NCBI GenBank assembly: GCA_021781625.1
Contig: JAJXWL010000008.1
Coordinates: 1-25,704, forward strand
Direction: 5' to 3'
Length of the DNA: 25,704 bases
From: a bacterium
GTDB lineage: Bacteria > Spirochaetota > Spirochaetia > JABEVK01
In this document: positions 15,890 to 22,511 of the stretch, piece after piece
Numbering within the stretch: position 1 is the first letter of the stretch
Layout of the letters: every line of letters starts with the position of its first letter
Notes under the pieces: model-generated
What the model was told of the DNA's origin: nothing
Database searches by the model: none
Seen by the model: only the letters and a program-made list of their open reading frames with translations
Position numbers and translations under genes: made by a program

Positions 15890-15910
15890 GCCTGAGGAGT
15901 GTCCTTAGGC
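15890..15910. promoter_or_regulatory. 21-base inverted repeat between divergent rarA and reductase promoters
   Basis: GCCTGAGGA-GTG-TCCTTAGGC: 9-base arms with one mismatch (a possible G-U pair in RNA) around a 3-base centre. On the minus strand the repeat is followed, after four bases, by six T residues. It could therefore be an intrinsic terminator blocking antisense transcription into rarA. Its position over the rarA -35 region and 14 bases from the other -35 also fits a shared operator. I cannot decide between them. Confidence 0.4.
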
Positions 15911-15924
15911 TACCGGCTTGAAAC

Positions 15925-15953
15925 TTGACTAAAGCTGTCGTTTACCCTATTTT
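15925..15953 (+). promoter_or_regulatory. promoter of the reductase-miaB-hsp33 operon
   Basis: TTGACT (15925-15930), a 17-base spacer and TATTTT (15948-15953). Initiation 7 bases on falls on the G of the GTG start at 15960, predicting a leaderless mRNA. Confidence 0.55.
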
Positions 15954-15959
15954 GGGCCG

Positions 15960-16607
15960 GTGGAAGCTCAACGCCAATGTCAGGTCCAGTCGGTGACCTT
16001 TATCACTCCCGAGACTTTTATTCTCCGTTTTAGCCGCGAAGGACTGACCTTTCAACCAGGTCAATATCTCAGCGTGGGCCTTGCAGGGCACCGAGAACAG
16101 CGCGAATATTCCATTTATTCCCCTCTCACTGCCGACTTTTTAGAAATCCTTATACGGGTAGTCCCCGATGGTAAAGTCAGCCGTCAACTTGCGCAAACCA
16201 AACCAGGCGACTTTTTGGCTGTTGATGGGCCCTTCGGCTATTTTTTGATCTCAGAAGCGCAAAAACAAAAACCGTTTTTGTTCATTGCGACGGGAACAGG
16301 CCTTTCTCCTTTCCATTGTCTTACCAATTCCTTGCCGACCCTCAATTACCAATTCCTTCACGGAGTGAGACATCAGGAAGAGCAATACGGCTATGCTGAT
16401 TTTGACCGTTCACGGTTGGTCAGTTGCGTTACCGGGGGCGGTGGCGATTACCAAGGGAGGGTCACCCAATATCTGCGTGACCATGAGTGGTTGTCCGAGA
16501 CTCAAGTGTACCTTTGCGGTAATTGTGATATGATCTACGACGCCTTTGACCTGCTCAAAGAAAAGGGAATCCCTTCGTCGCAAATCTTTACAGAAGTTTA
16601 TTTCTAA
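15960..16607 (+). CDS. ferredoxin/flavodoxin-NADP reductase-like FAD oxidoreductase
   Basis: A 215-residue protein of the ferredoxin-NADP+ reductase superfamily. The N-terminal FAD barrel holds FQPGQYLSVGL and the flavin-binding REYSIYS (RxYSxxS). The NAD(P) half has IATGTGLSPF, a GGGGDYQGRVT segment, and YLCGNCDMIYDAFDLLKEKGI near the end, finishing EVYF; an aromatic end stacking on the flavin is usual in plant-type enzymes. It is shorter than E. coli Fpr (248 aa) but complete. It would move electrons between NADPH and a ferredoxin or flavodoxin. The GTG start follows a -10 by 6 bases and has no ribosome site. miaB begins 12 bases later, suggesting it supplies reductant to that Fe-S enzyme. 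Confidence 0.82.
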   Translation: MEAQRQCQVQSVTFITPETFILRFSREGLTFQPGQYLSVGLAGHREQREYSIYSPLTADFLEILIRVVPDGKVSRQLAQTKPGDFLAVDGPFGYFLISEAQKQKPFLFIATGTGLSPFHCLTNSLPTLNYQFLHGVRHQEEQYGYADFDRSRLVSCVTGGGGDYQGRVTQYLRDHEWLSETQVYLCGNCDMIYDAFDLLKEKGIPSSQIFTEVYF

Positions 16608-16619
16608 CAAGGCGGACCA

Positions 16620-17972
16620 ATGATGAAATACTTTATTTTAAATTTGGGTTGCCAAATGAATCAGTCGGATTCTGAACGAATTCAGGCTGTTCTTCGTCAA
16701 ATGGGCCTGGAGAAAACCGAGAACGAAGAAGAAGCATTTGTCCGCGGTATTGTTGCCTGCTCTGTACGTCAAAAAGCAATCGATAAAGTCTACTCAAAAA
16801 TCTATGAATGGAATGAGCAAAAAGCCTCAAAAAATCTTTTGACCTTTGTTTCTGGCTGTATTCTTCCTGCTGACCATGAAAAGTTTTTGAAAAAATTCGA
16901 TTTAATTTTTAGCTTACAACAACTAAAAGACCTACCCGACATGTTTCGCCAGTACGGTGTGACGACACCCTTGAGCACCTCTTTAGAGCGCGAAGAGACA
17001 GAATTTTCCCCTTTGATGGGGGGCTTTTGGCAAGTAAAACCACAGTACAGCAGTCCCTTCGAGGCTTTCGTTCCCATTCAAAATGGCTGTGACAAATTTT
17101 GTACATTTTGTGCCGTACCTTATACTCGTGGCCGTGAAGTCTCACGCCCTTCGAACGAAGTTCTCGAAGAAGTGCAAAACCTTGTCAGAGCGGGGTACAA
17201 GTCGGTGACCTTGCTGGGGCAAAACGTGAACTCCTACGGTCAAGATCGCCCAGGGCAGGAGCTAACGTTTGCAGAGCTTTTAAGAGAAGTCGGCAAAATT
17301 GGCCAACGCGAAAAGGCTGATTTCTGGACATACTTTACCTCGCCTCATCCCCGAGACATGACGCGCGAGGTCTTAGAGGTTATTGCGGAATATCCGGTGC
17401 TTGCCAAACAGATTCACCTTCCCCTTCAATCCGGCGACGACAAAGTTCTCATTCGTATGAACCGAAATTATGGCCTTGATCGGTATCGAGATATTGTCAA
17501 GGATATCCGGTCGATTCTCCCTACGGCCACACTTTTTACCGACATTATTGTGGGGTTTACCGGTGAGACTGACGAGCAGTTTTACAACACGCGTCTAGCT
17601 CTCGAAGAATTTCAATTTCAAATGGCCTTTATTGCCCAATACAGTCCTCGTCCAGGTGCCGCTTCGTACCGATGGGAGGATGACGTTCCTCGCGAAGTAA
17701 AAAAGAGTCGTTTTCACGAGTTAACAGACGTTCTTTTAGCAAGCAGTTTGGCCTATAACCAATCACTTGTCGGACAAACTCTTCGTGTTCTCGTCGACAA
17801 ACCTGACCGTAAACCAGGCTACTGGGCGGCACGGACCGAGGGCAAAGTGGCAGTGCGCTTCCCCTCTCAGGGAAAAGACTTGACTGGACAGTTTGTCAAC
17901 CTGCGCATTACCCAAGTGGTTCCTCTGTCTGTGGAGGGAGAACTCGTACCTGAATACGCTGGACAACTTTAA
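16620..17972 (+). CDS. miaB: MiaB: tRNA-2-methylthio-N6-dimethylallyladenosine synthase
   Basis: A 450-residue radical-SAM methylthiotransferase that adds the methylthio group to i6A37 of tRNAs reading UNN codons. The three N-terminal cluster cysteines are C11 (NLGCQMNQSDSE, the MiaB form), C47 (ACSVRQKA) and C80 (VSGC). The radical-SAM cysteines are C157, C161 and C164 in GCDKFCTFC. GQNVNSYG, LPLQSGDDKVL and a C-terminal TRAM domain (about 380-445) complete the family pattern. The usual NTCSVR is here VACSVR, a small variant. The ribosome site is AAGGCGG before the ATG; a second ATG follows immediately. It sits between the reductase gene (12-base gap) and hsp33 (25-base gap) in one operon. 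Confidence 0.92.
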   Translation: MMKYFILNLGCQMNQSDSERIQAVLRQMGLEKTENEEEAFVRGIVACSVRQKAIDKVYSKIYEWNEQKASKNLLTFVSGCILPADHEKFLKKFDLIFSLQQLKDLPDMFRQYGVTTPLSTSLEREETEFSPLMGGFWQVKPQYSSPFEAFVPIQNGCDKFCTFCAVPYTRGREVSRPSNEVLEEVQNLVRAGYKSVTLLGQNVNSYGQDRPGQELTFAELLREVGKIGQREKADFWTYFTSPHPRDMTREVLEVIAEYPVLAKQIHLPLQSGDDKVLIRMNRNYGLDRYRDIVKDIRSILPTATLFTDIIVGFTGETDEQFYNTRLALEEFQFQMAFIAQYSPRPGAASYRWEDDVPREVKKSRFHELTDVLLASSLAYNQSLVGQTLRVLVDKPDRKPGYWAARTEGKVAVRFPSQGKDLTGQFVNLRITQVVPLSVEGELVPEYAGQL

Positions 17973-17997
17973 CCCTTGTGACTATTTTTGGTGAACT

Positions 17998-18921
17998 ATG
18001 AACAAAGCTCCTTTGCCTGGCACGCCTGAAGACCTCTGGAGACGTAGAGCTGCTGAAAAACTTACTCACTTTACCCTCTATGGAGGCCTGATTCGTGGGG
18101 CCTACGTTCAAGCCAATATGGTTGTGGAAGAAATGGCTCAAAGCCATCAGCTCGGACCCTTTGAAACGTATTTTTTGGGTCAAGCTTATGTGGCAGCCCT
18201 CTTGATGGCTTCAACCCTCAAGGGTGAAGATCGACTCAACCTCAAAGTGAACACGAACGGTCCTCTTGGTGGCTTTACCGTTGATGCTAATGCGTATGGT
18301 GAAGTCCGAGGGTATCTCTTTGAAAATCCTATTCGCATTCCCACGGCTTGGAAAGAAGCTCCGTTTTCCGAGCTTTGGGGAACGGGTACTCTCTCTGTAA
18401 CATACACCCGCGAGGGGAAAAGAGTGCCCGTTACAGGAACCGTTGCCTTTGACCAGCGATCGCTAGCCAGAGGCCTAGTGCACTATTTTGATCAATCAGA
18501 ACAAACCTCGACGGCGCTAGATCTTAGCCTACCCTTTGCAGAGGGGGGAAAATCGCTTGCCGCGGCGGGTCTTTTGATCCAAGCCCTGCCTGGTTGCCCT
18601 GATAGTGTTTGGAATTCTATGGCGGAACGGCTTAACCAGCTTCCATCCATTGGTGAAAACGCTGAACAAAGTCATTCAGCGAAAGCACTTTTGGATTTTT
18701 GGTTTAATGATGCTTCCCCCAAGATTTTAGGAAACCGCACTGTAGAATTCTTTTGCCCGTGTTCTAAGGAGCGCTTTCAAAATGTCCTTCAAGGTTTCTC
18801 GGCAGAGGAGAAAGCCGATATTCTTGAGAAAGGACCGTTTCCATTAGAAACCACCTGCGCCAACTGTTCTTCTGTCTACCGTTTTACCCGCGACGAGCTA
18901 GCTCAAATTTTCGAAAGCTAA
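17998..18921 (+). CDS. hslO: Hsp33 redox-regulated holdase chaperone
   Basis: A 307-residue Hsp33 (HslO), a cytosolic chaperone switched on when oxidation releases its zinc and forms disulphides. The N-terminal domain has the family segments VVEEMAQSHQLGPFETYFLGQAYVA (split) and LKVNTNGPLGGFTVDANAYGEVRGYL, and the linker region follows. The C-terminal redox switch has all four cysteines: CPCSKERF (CxC) and CANCSSVY (CxxC). Length is close to the E. coli protein (292 aa). The ATG has a modest GGTGA ribosome site. It ends the reductase-miaB-hsp33 transcript. The downstream gap to the convergent sensor kinase gene (45 bases) shows no clear terminator hairpin. Confidence 0.93.
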   Translation: MNKAPLPGTPEDLWRRRAAEKLTHFTLYGGLIRGAYVQANMVVEEMAQSHQLGPFETYFLGQAYVAALLMASTLKGEDRLNLKVNTNGPLGGFTVDANAYGEVRGYLFENPIRIPTAWKEAPFSELWGTGTLSVTYTREGKRVPVTGTVAFDQRSLARGLVHYFDQSEQTSTALDLSLPFAEGGKSLAAAGLLIQALPGCPDSVWNSMAERLNQLPSIGENAEQSHSAKALLDFWFNDASPKILGNRTVEFFCPCSKERFQNVLQGFSAEEKADILEKGPFPLETTCANCSSVYRFTRDELAQIFES

Positions 18922-18966
18922 GAGGGCTGGTTCTTAGGTGTAACTATAGCTCGTTAGACAATCGCC

Positions 18967-20418
18967 TTAGACAGCTGGCCAAACAAACTCAAACGCTGCA
19001 CCACCTTCAAGGGGATTCAAGGCTCTGAGACGGCCTTTCTGTTGTTCCATCATGCTCCGCGCAATGGCCAAGCCTAAGCCATACCCCTCGGACTCGCGAT
19101 CCTCTGGCAAGCGATAAAATCGTTGAAAAATCTTTTCTAGACTTTCTGTGGGTATCGGCGGTCCCTGATTGGTGATCGTTAGCGTAATTTCACGAACCTT
19201 TTGCGGTGAAACCCCTTGATGAAAATCAATCCGAACTTTCGACCCTGGCGGTGCGTGACGATAGGTGTTGTCTAAAACATTCATTAGTGCTTGTTTGGCC
19301 GTCACAGGGTCGAGCGCTGTCTTTAAGGGGGGAAGGTTCTCCCACTCGGTCGGGCTTCCTTCCCATTGGGGCACCAGCCGCAATTCTTTATCCTCCCAAA
19401 GCGGGGACATTTCCTCGACTATCTCGTGGGTTAACAGCGACAAACTTTGCTTTTCCCAGTTAACTTGTTCCAAGCCTTTCTCTAGTTGCGCTAACTTGAG
19501 CATCGTATTCAGAAAAGAAACAATCTGGTCGACGTCCATCAAGTTGTCTTCAAAAACCTCTCGCCATCGAGGGGGTAGGTCACTTTTGTTCAAAAGATTT
19601 TCGTTGCGCCCCCGCAAAATGGTCAAAGGAGTTCTCAATTGATGCGAAAGGTCTTCTACCAAGCGTTCCTGAAAACTTCGATCAAGAGCTAACCGGTCTA
19701 AAAGCTGATTCAAAGTCGAGGCCAAAAGGCCAATTTCATCATTTCCCGGCGGTTGGGGTAAACGATCCTCAAGGTGGGTTTCGGATAGATGGGCGGCGGT
19801 AGCGGACATTTTTGCAACGGGGCGAAGGGCTCGAGAGATGAGTAAGGTCCCTAAAGCGGAACTAAAGATAATGGAGCCGGTTAAAAGAATGGCTAAAACA
19901 CCAAGAAAACTCCACGTCGAGGTTCCCTTATCCGCCAACAGACAAGCGACACGGATTTCTCCGACCAACTTATGATTTTCGTACCACGGTTCGTTAAGAA
20001 CGCGAAAAGGTTCTGGTGCGTTACGAATTGTGACAAAGGTTGCAGAGGTTTCAAGCTGACGAATAGCTTTTTCAAGGGATAAAGCATGGTTTGAAGCACT
20101 GATTACTTGGTTCTGAAGATCCAGAAGATAAATAGTGGTTTTAAAGAGCAAAGGCCGATTGAGTCGTCTCTGCCAGTAGGCATTGAGATACGCCTGAAAG
20201 TTGCTACTTTGTAGGTGAACCTCTGTCTGGTTCTGCCAGTACGAACTACAAGAATCAAGAGCCAGCTGAGCTTCGGTCAAGAGAAAATGATCTAACAATT
20301 GGCGTTGACGACCTTCGTACCAGACAAAGGAGCCCACCCCGAGAGCGGTTAGCAAAAGAACCGTCAAACCAATGTGTGTCAGAACCAGACGATGCCGGAT
20401 CGACAGACCTGGGGTCAA
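18967..20418 (-). CDS. membrane sensor histidine kinase
   Basis: A 483-residue two-component sensor. It has two membrane helices (about residues 10-32 and 170-193) flanking a periplasmic sensor of about 135 residues, then HAMP (LRPVAKMSATAAHLSETHLEDRLP region), a HisKA domain with H-box LVEDLSHQLRTPLTILRGR (phosphoacceptor H259) and a HATPase domain: N-box NVLDNTYRHAPPG, G1 ITNQGPPIP, F-box IFQRFYR, G2 GYGLGLAIA. The usual G1 DxGxG is NQGPP here, a form also common in CusS-like kinases, so I expect activity. The start overlaps the response-regulator stop (ATGA). The architecture resembles metal or envelope-stress sensors, but the signal cannot be named. Confidence 0.9.
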   Translation of the reverse strand: MTPGLSIRHRLVLTHIGLTVLLLTALGVGSFVWYEGRQRQLLDHFLLTEAQLALDSCSSYWQNQTEVHLQSSNFQAYLNAYWQRRLNRPLLFKTTIYLLDLQNQVISASNHALSLEKAIRQLETSATFVTIRNAPEPFRVLNEPWYENHKLVGEIRVACLLADKGTSTWSFLGVLAILLTGSIIFSSALGTLLISRALRPVAKMSATAAHLSETHLEDRLPQPPGNDEIGLLASTLNQLLDRLALDRSFQERLVEDLSHQLRTPLTILRGRNENLLNKSDLPPRWREVFEDNLMDVDQIVSFLNTMLKLAQLEKGLEQVNWEKQSLSLLTHEIVEEMSPLWEDKELRLVPQWEGSPTEWENLPPLKTALDPVTAKQALMNVLDNTYRHAPPGSKVRIDFHQGVSPQKVREITLTITNQGPPIPTESLEKIFQRFYRLPEDRESEGYGLGLAIARSMMEQQKGRLRALNPLEGGAAFEFVWPAV

Positions 20419-21110
20419 AGGCTATCCTCAATTTGTGGACCCATATCTCCGACGACAAAGCCCTTTCCACGTACTGTCTGAATTAAGCGGTAACGTTGCC
20501 CTTCATCAATTTTCTTGCGAAGCCGATTCACAAAAACATCAATCACGTTGGTATACAGCGTTGTCTCTGAATCCCAAACCGACTTCGCAATCATCGCGCG
20601 GGTCACAATTTGACCTTGATGACGCATCAAATACTCTAGGAGCTGTGATTCTTTTTTTGAAAGGATGATTTCTTTTCCGGCCCGCATCACGACCCTCGAG
20701 TTCGGGTCAAGGGTCAGATCTCCGGTTTGCACGACATCACGGGGATAATTTTGGGCTTTGCGGAACAAGGCTCGAATACGGGCCTTAAACTCTTCAATTT
20801 CAAAAGGTTTTGTCAGGTAATCATCCGCTCCCGCGTCGAGGCCTTCGACTTTATCGGAAATGGTTGACTTTGCTGTTAAGAGAAGAATGGGTTGCTTAAC
20901 CCCCTTGTCTCGTAAAAATCGGCAAAAATCCATGCCATTTTGTCCAGGCAACATAACATCAAGGACAAAAGCATCAAACTGATCTTTCTCAATCAACGGC
21001 AGGGCCAGCTCTGCGGAGCCACAGGCTTCTGAAGCCCAGCCTTCCGCCTTGAGGCTTTGAGCAAGCAAACGTTGAATTTTTACTTCATCTTCTACGATCA
21101 AAACCTTCAT
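20415..21110 (-). CDS. OmpR/PhoB-family response regulator
   Basis: A 231-residue regulator. The receiver domain (1-120) has the acidic pocket VEDE, the phosphorylation-site aspartate in FVLDVMLPGQNG, the switch threonine in LLLTAKS, and the lysine in YLTKPF. The winged-helix DNA-binding domain (about 128-225) has the recognition helix TNVIDVFVNRLRKKID and the wing IQTVRGKGFVVG. A strong GGGAGG lies 7 bases before the ATG. It is the partner of the sensor kinase gene, which it overlaps by four bases. pth lies 76 bases upstream on the same strand. A palindrome in that gap may be its autoregulatory site. Confidence 0.93.
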   Translation of the reverse strand: MKVLIVEDEVKIQRLLAQSLKAEGWASEACGSAELALPLIEKDQFDAFVLDVMLPGQNGMDFCRFLRDKGVKQPILLLTAKSTISDKVEGLDAGADDYLTKPFEIEEFKARIRALFRKAQNYPRDVVQTGDLTLDPNSRVVMRAGKEIILSKKESQLLEYLMRHQGQIVTRAMIAKSVWDSETTLYTNVIDVFVNRLRKKIDEGQRYRLIQTVRGKGFVVGDMGPQIEDSL

Positions 21111-21133
21111 GATAAGGCCTCCCTCGATTCTTT

Positions 21134-21147
21134 GTGTAATTTAACAC
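21134..21147. promoter_or_regulatory. inverted repeat upstream of the response-regulator gene
   Basis: GTGT-N6-ACAC, with a partly symmetric AT centre (AATTTA on the plus strand), lies 24 bases before the response-regulator ATG. It could be an autoregulatory binding site or part of a promoter (TAAATT reads as a weak -10 on the minus strand). No -35 is convincing. Confidence 0.25.
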
Positions 21148-21186
21148 GGAAGTCATTACAAAATAAAGGTCCTTAGGCCATGTTTC

Positions 21187-21726
21187 TTAGGGTAACTCCA
21201 GCATTTCTTGCAAAACAGCCACGATTCGCTCCAGCAGGCGAGGCCATTCCGCCTCCTCCTCGGGGGTAAAACGTCCTAAAACGTAGTCAGCGACACTTCC
21301 ACGCGCAGGACGACCTACCCCAATTCTCAATCGAAAAAAATCTGAGGTGCCCCAATGCTGTTTCAAGGAACGCAAACCATTGTGCCCCCCCAGCCCGCCG
21401 CCAAACTGTCCTTTGACCTCGCCAAAGGCTAGATCGATATCATCATGGACGGCCAACCAAGAAGCGGGAGCAAGGCGAAAGTAGTCACCGAGTGCTCGAG
21501 CGCTCTCGCCGCTCAAATTCATGTAGGTTTCAGGAAGAAGCAGGGTAAGCTTTTGACCAGCCCAAAAAGCGGTAGTCCACTGCCCTTGAAACTTTTTTTG
21601 CCACAAACCTCGATTTTGCCAGGGGAAAGCGTCCACCACCCGCCACCCGGCATTGTGTCTTGTCGCTTCATAATCTCGCCCAGGATTTCCTAGAAATACA
21701 AGAGCTTGAATGCGGTCTAAATTCAT
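21187..21726 (-). CDS. pth: peptidyl-tRNA hydrolase
   Basis: A 179-residue Pth, which recycles tRNA by cleaving peptidyl-tRNA released from stalled ribosomes. The N-terminal FLGNPGRDYEATRHNAGW carries the catalytic histidine. VHDDIDLAFGEVKGQFGGGLGGHNGLRSL (split here as DDIDL, GGGLGGHNGLRS) holds the catalytic aspartate and the second signature. FFRLRIGVGRP is the third. I choose the ATG at 21726: it lies exactly 6 bases after TAGGTT with a TTGAAA -35, whereas the GTG two codons upstream has no support. It lies upstream of the two-component genes and may share a transcript with them. Confidence 0.92.
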   Translation of the reverse strand: MNLDRIQALVFLGNPGRDYEATRHNAGWRVVDAFPWQNRGLWQKKFQGQWTTAFWAGQKLTLLLPETYMNLSGESARALGDYFRLAPASWLAVHDDIDLAFGEVKGQFGGGLGGHNGLRSLKQHWGTSDFFRLRIGVGRPARGSVADYVLGRFTPEEEAEWPRLLERIVAVLQEMLELP

Positions 21727-21732
21727 TTGCAC

Positions 21733-21762
21733 AACCTACGTTTTTTTGTAGGGATTTTTCAA
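21733..21762 (-). promoter_or_regulatory. promoter of pth
   Basis: On the minus strand TTGAAA (21762-21757), an 18-base spacer and TAGGTT (21738-21733, weak) end 6 bases before the pth ATG. Initiation would fall on the start codon; there is no ribosome site. Confidence 0.4.
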
Positions 21763-21794
21763 GCCGAACAGGTGTCTTGTCCGTTATCCCGGGC

Positions 21795-22439
21795 ATGAAT
21801 ACTCAAACGAAACCTACAAAGACGCGTTCGGCACGACTGATCATGGAAAATCTTTCCGATCTTGAACTCATTCAGCACCTTTTGGGTACACGAAAGCCAG
21901 AACGAGAACCGGGCCAAGCCCACAAATACCTTGAGGTCTGGGACTCCCAGATTCCCGGTGAATCAACTTGGAAGCAATGGCGCGAACTAGGTCTGAGTTC
22001 CGCAATAGCCTTAAAAGTTGCAGCTACTTGGGAACTTTCGCGGCGTAAACTTAGTCCTCGAATGTCTCGAATAACCTCTCCCGAAGCGCTCTTTTCGCAA
22101 CTCGTTCGCTGGGCGGAACGTCCTCAGGAGGTATTTTTATGTGCAACCCTTAACGGTGCACAAGAATTGCTCCGCCTTAGGGTGATTACCATAGGTTTAG
22201 TCAATCGTACCCTTGTCCATCCGCGTGAAGTTTTTGCCCCTGCGCTCGGCGACAGAAGTGCTGGCATCATTGTCGCTCACAATCACCCGTCTGGCCAGCT
22301 TCAGCCTAGTCGGGAAGATTTGGAGGTCACCGTCCGTTTAAAGCAAGCCGGAGACCTTTTAGGGATTCCCCTGCTGGACCACCTTATCTTTAGCCGGCAA
22401 GCTTTTGTTAGCCTTAAACAACTGGGACATCTTCCTTAA
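21795..22439 (+). CDS. radC: RadC family JAB1/MPN-domain protein
   Basis: A 214-residue RadC-family protein. The N-terminal third holds a helix-hairpin-helix-like segment (LSDLELIQHLLGT and LGLSSAIALKVAATWELSRR). The C-terminal MPN domain keeps the JAMM metal motif: AGIIVAHNHPSGQLQPSREDLEV gives HxH-x7-S-x2-D (shown in parts: HNHPSGQ, PSRED). The biological role of RadC is unsettled; a DNA-repair role was claimed and later disputed. The frame is open upstream to 21660, but that would overlap pth. The ATG at 21795 has no obvious ribosome site and no well-placed -10, and a second ATG at 21843 is also possible, so the start is the uncertain part. Confidence 0.85.
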   Translation: MNTQTKPTKTRSARLIMENLSDLELIQHLLGTRKPEREPGQAHKYLEVWDSQIPGESTWKQWRELGLSSAIALKVAATWELSRRKLSPRMSRITSPEALFSQLVRWAERPQEVFLCATLNGAQELLRLRVITIGLVNRTLVHPREVFAPALGDRSAGIIVAHNHPSGQLQPSREDLEVTVRLKQAGDLLGIPLLDHLIFSRQAFVSLKQLGHLP

Positions 22440-22476
22440 CGAGAGCTCGACCTGAAACTATTTTTTCAAGAATGCT

Positions 22477-22505
22477 TTGACGCCGCCGGGGAGTTTACCT
22501 AAAAT
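22477..22505 (+). promoter_or_regulatory. promoter of the REC-PAS-pseudokinase-REC gene
   Basis: TTGACG (22477-22482), a 17-base spacer and TAAAAT (22500-22505), one mismatch each, end 6 bases before the GTG at 22512. This is one of the clearest leaderless arrangements in the window. Confidence 0.6.
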
Positions 22506-22511
22506 GGAAGT

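Noticed and set aside
18922..18966. Bidirectional terminator between hsp33 and the sensor kinase gene
   Set aside because: I could not find a stable stem with a T-run on either side in these 45 bases.
20415..21726. G1-box change (NQGPP) as evidence for a dead sensor kinase
   Set aside because: The Asn form is common in CusS-like kinases, and the H-box, N-box and G2 box are all present.
21660..21794. RadC start at 21660
   Set aside because: It overlaps the pth coding region and promoter; the extra residues are the reverse of pth sequence and not RadC-like.
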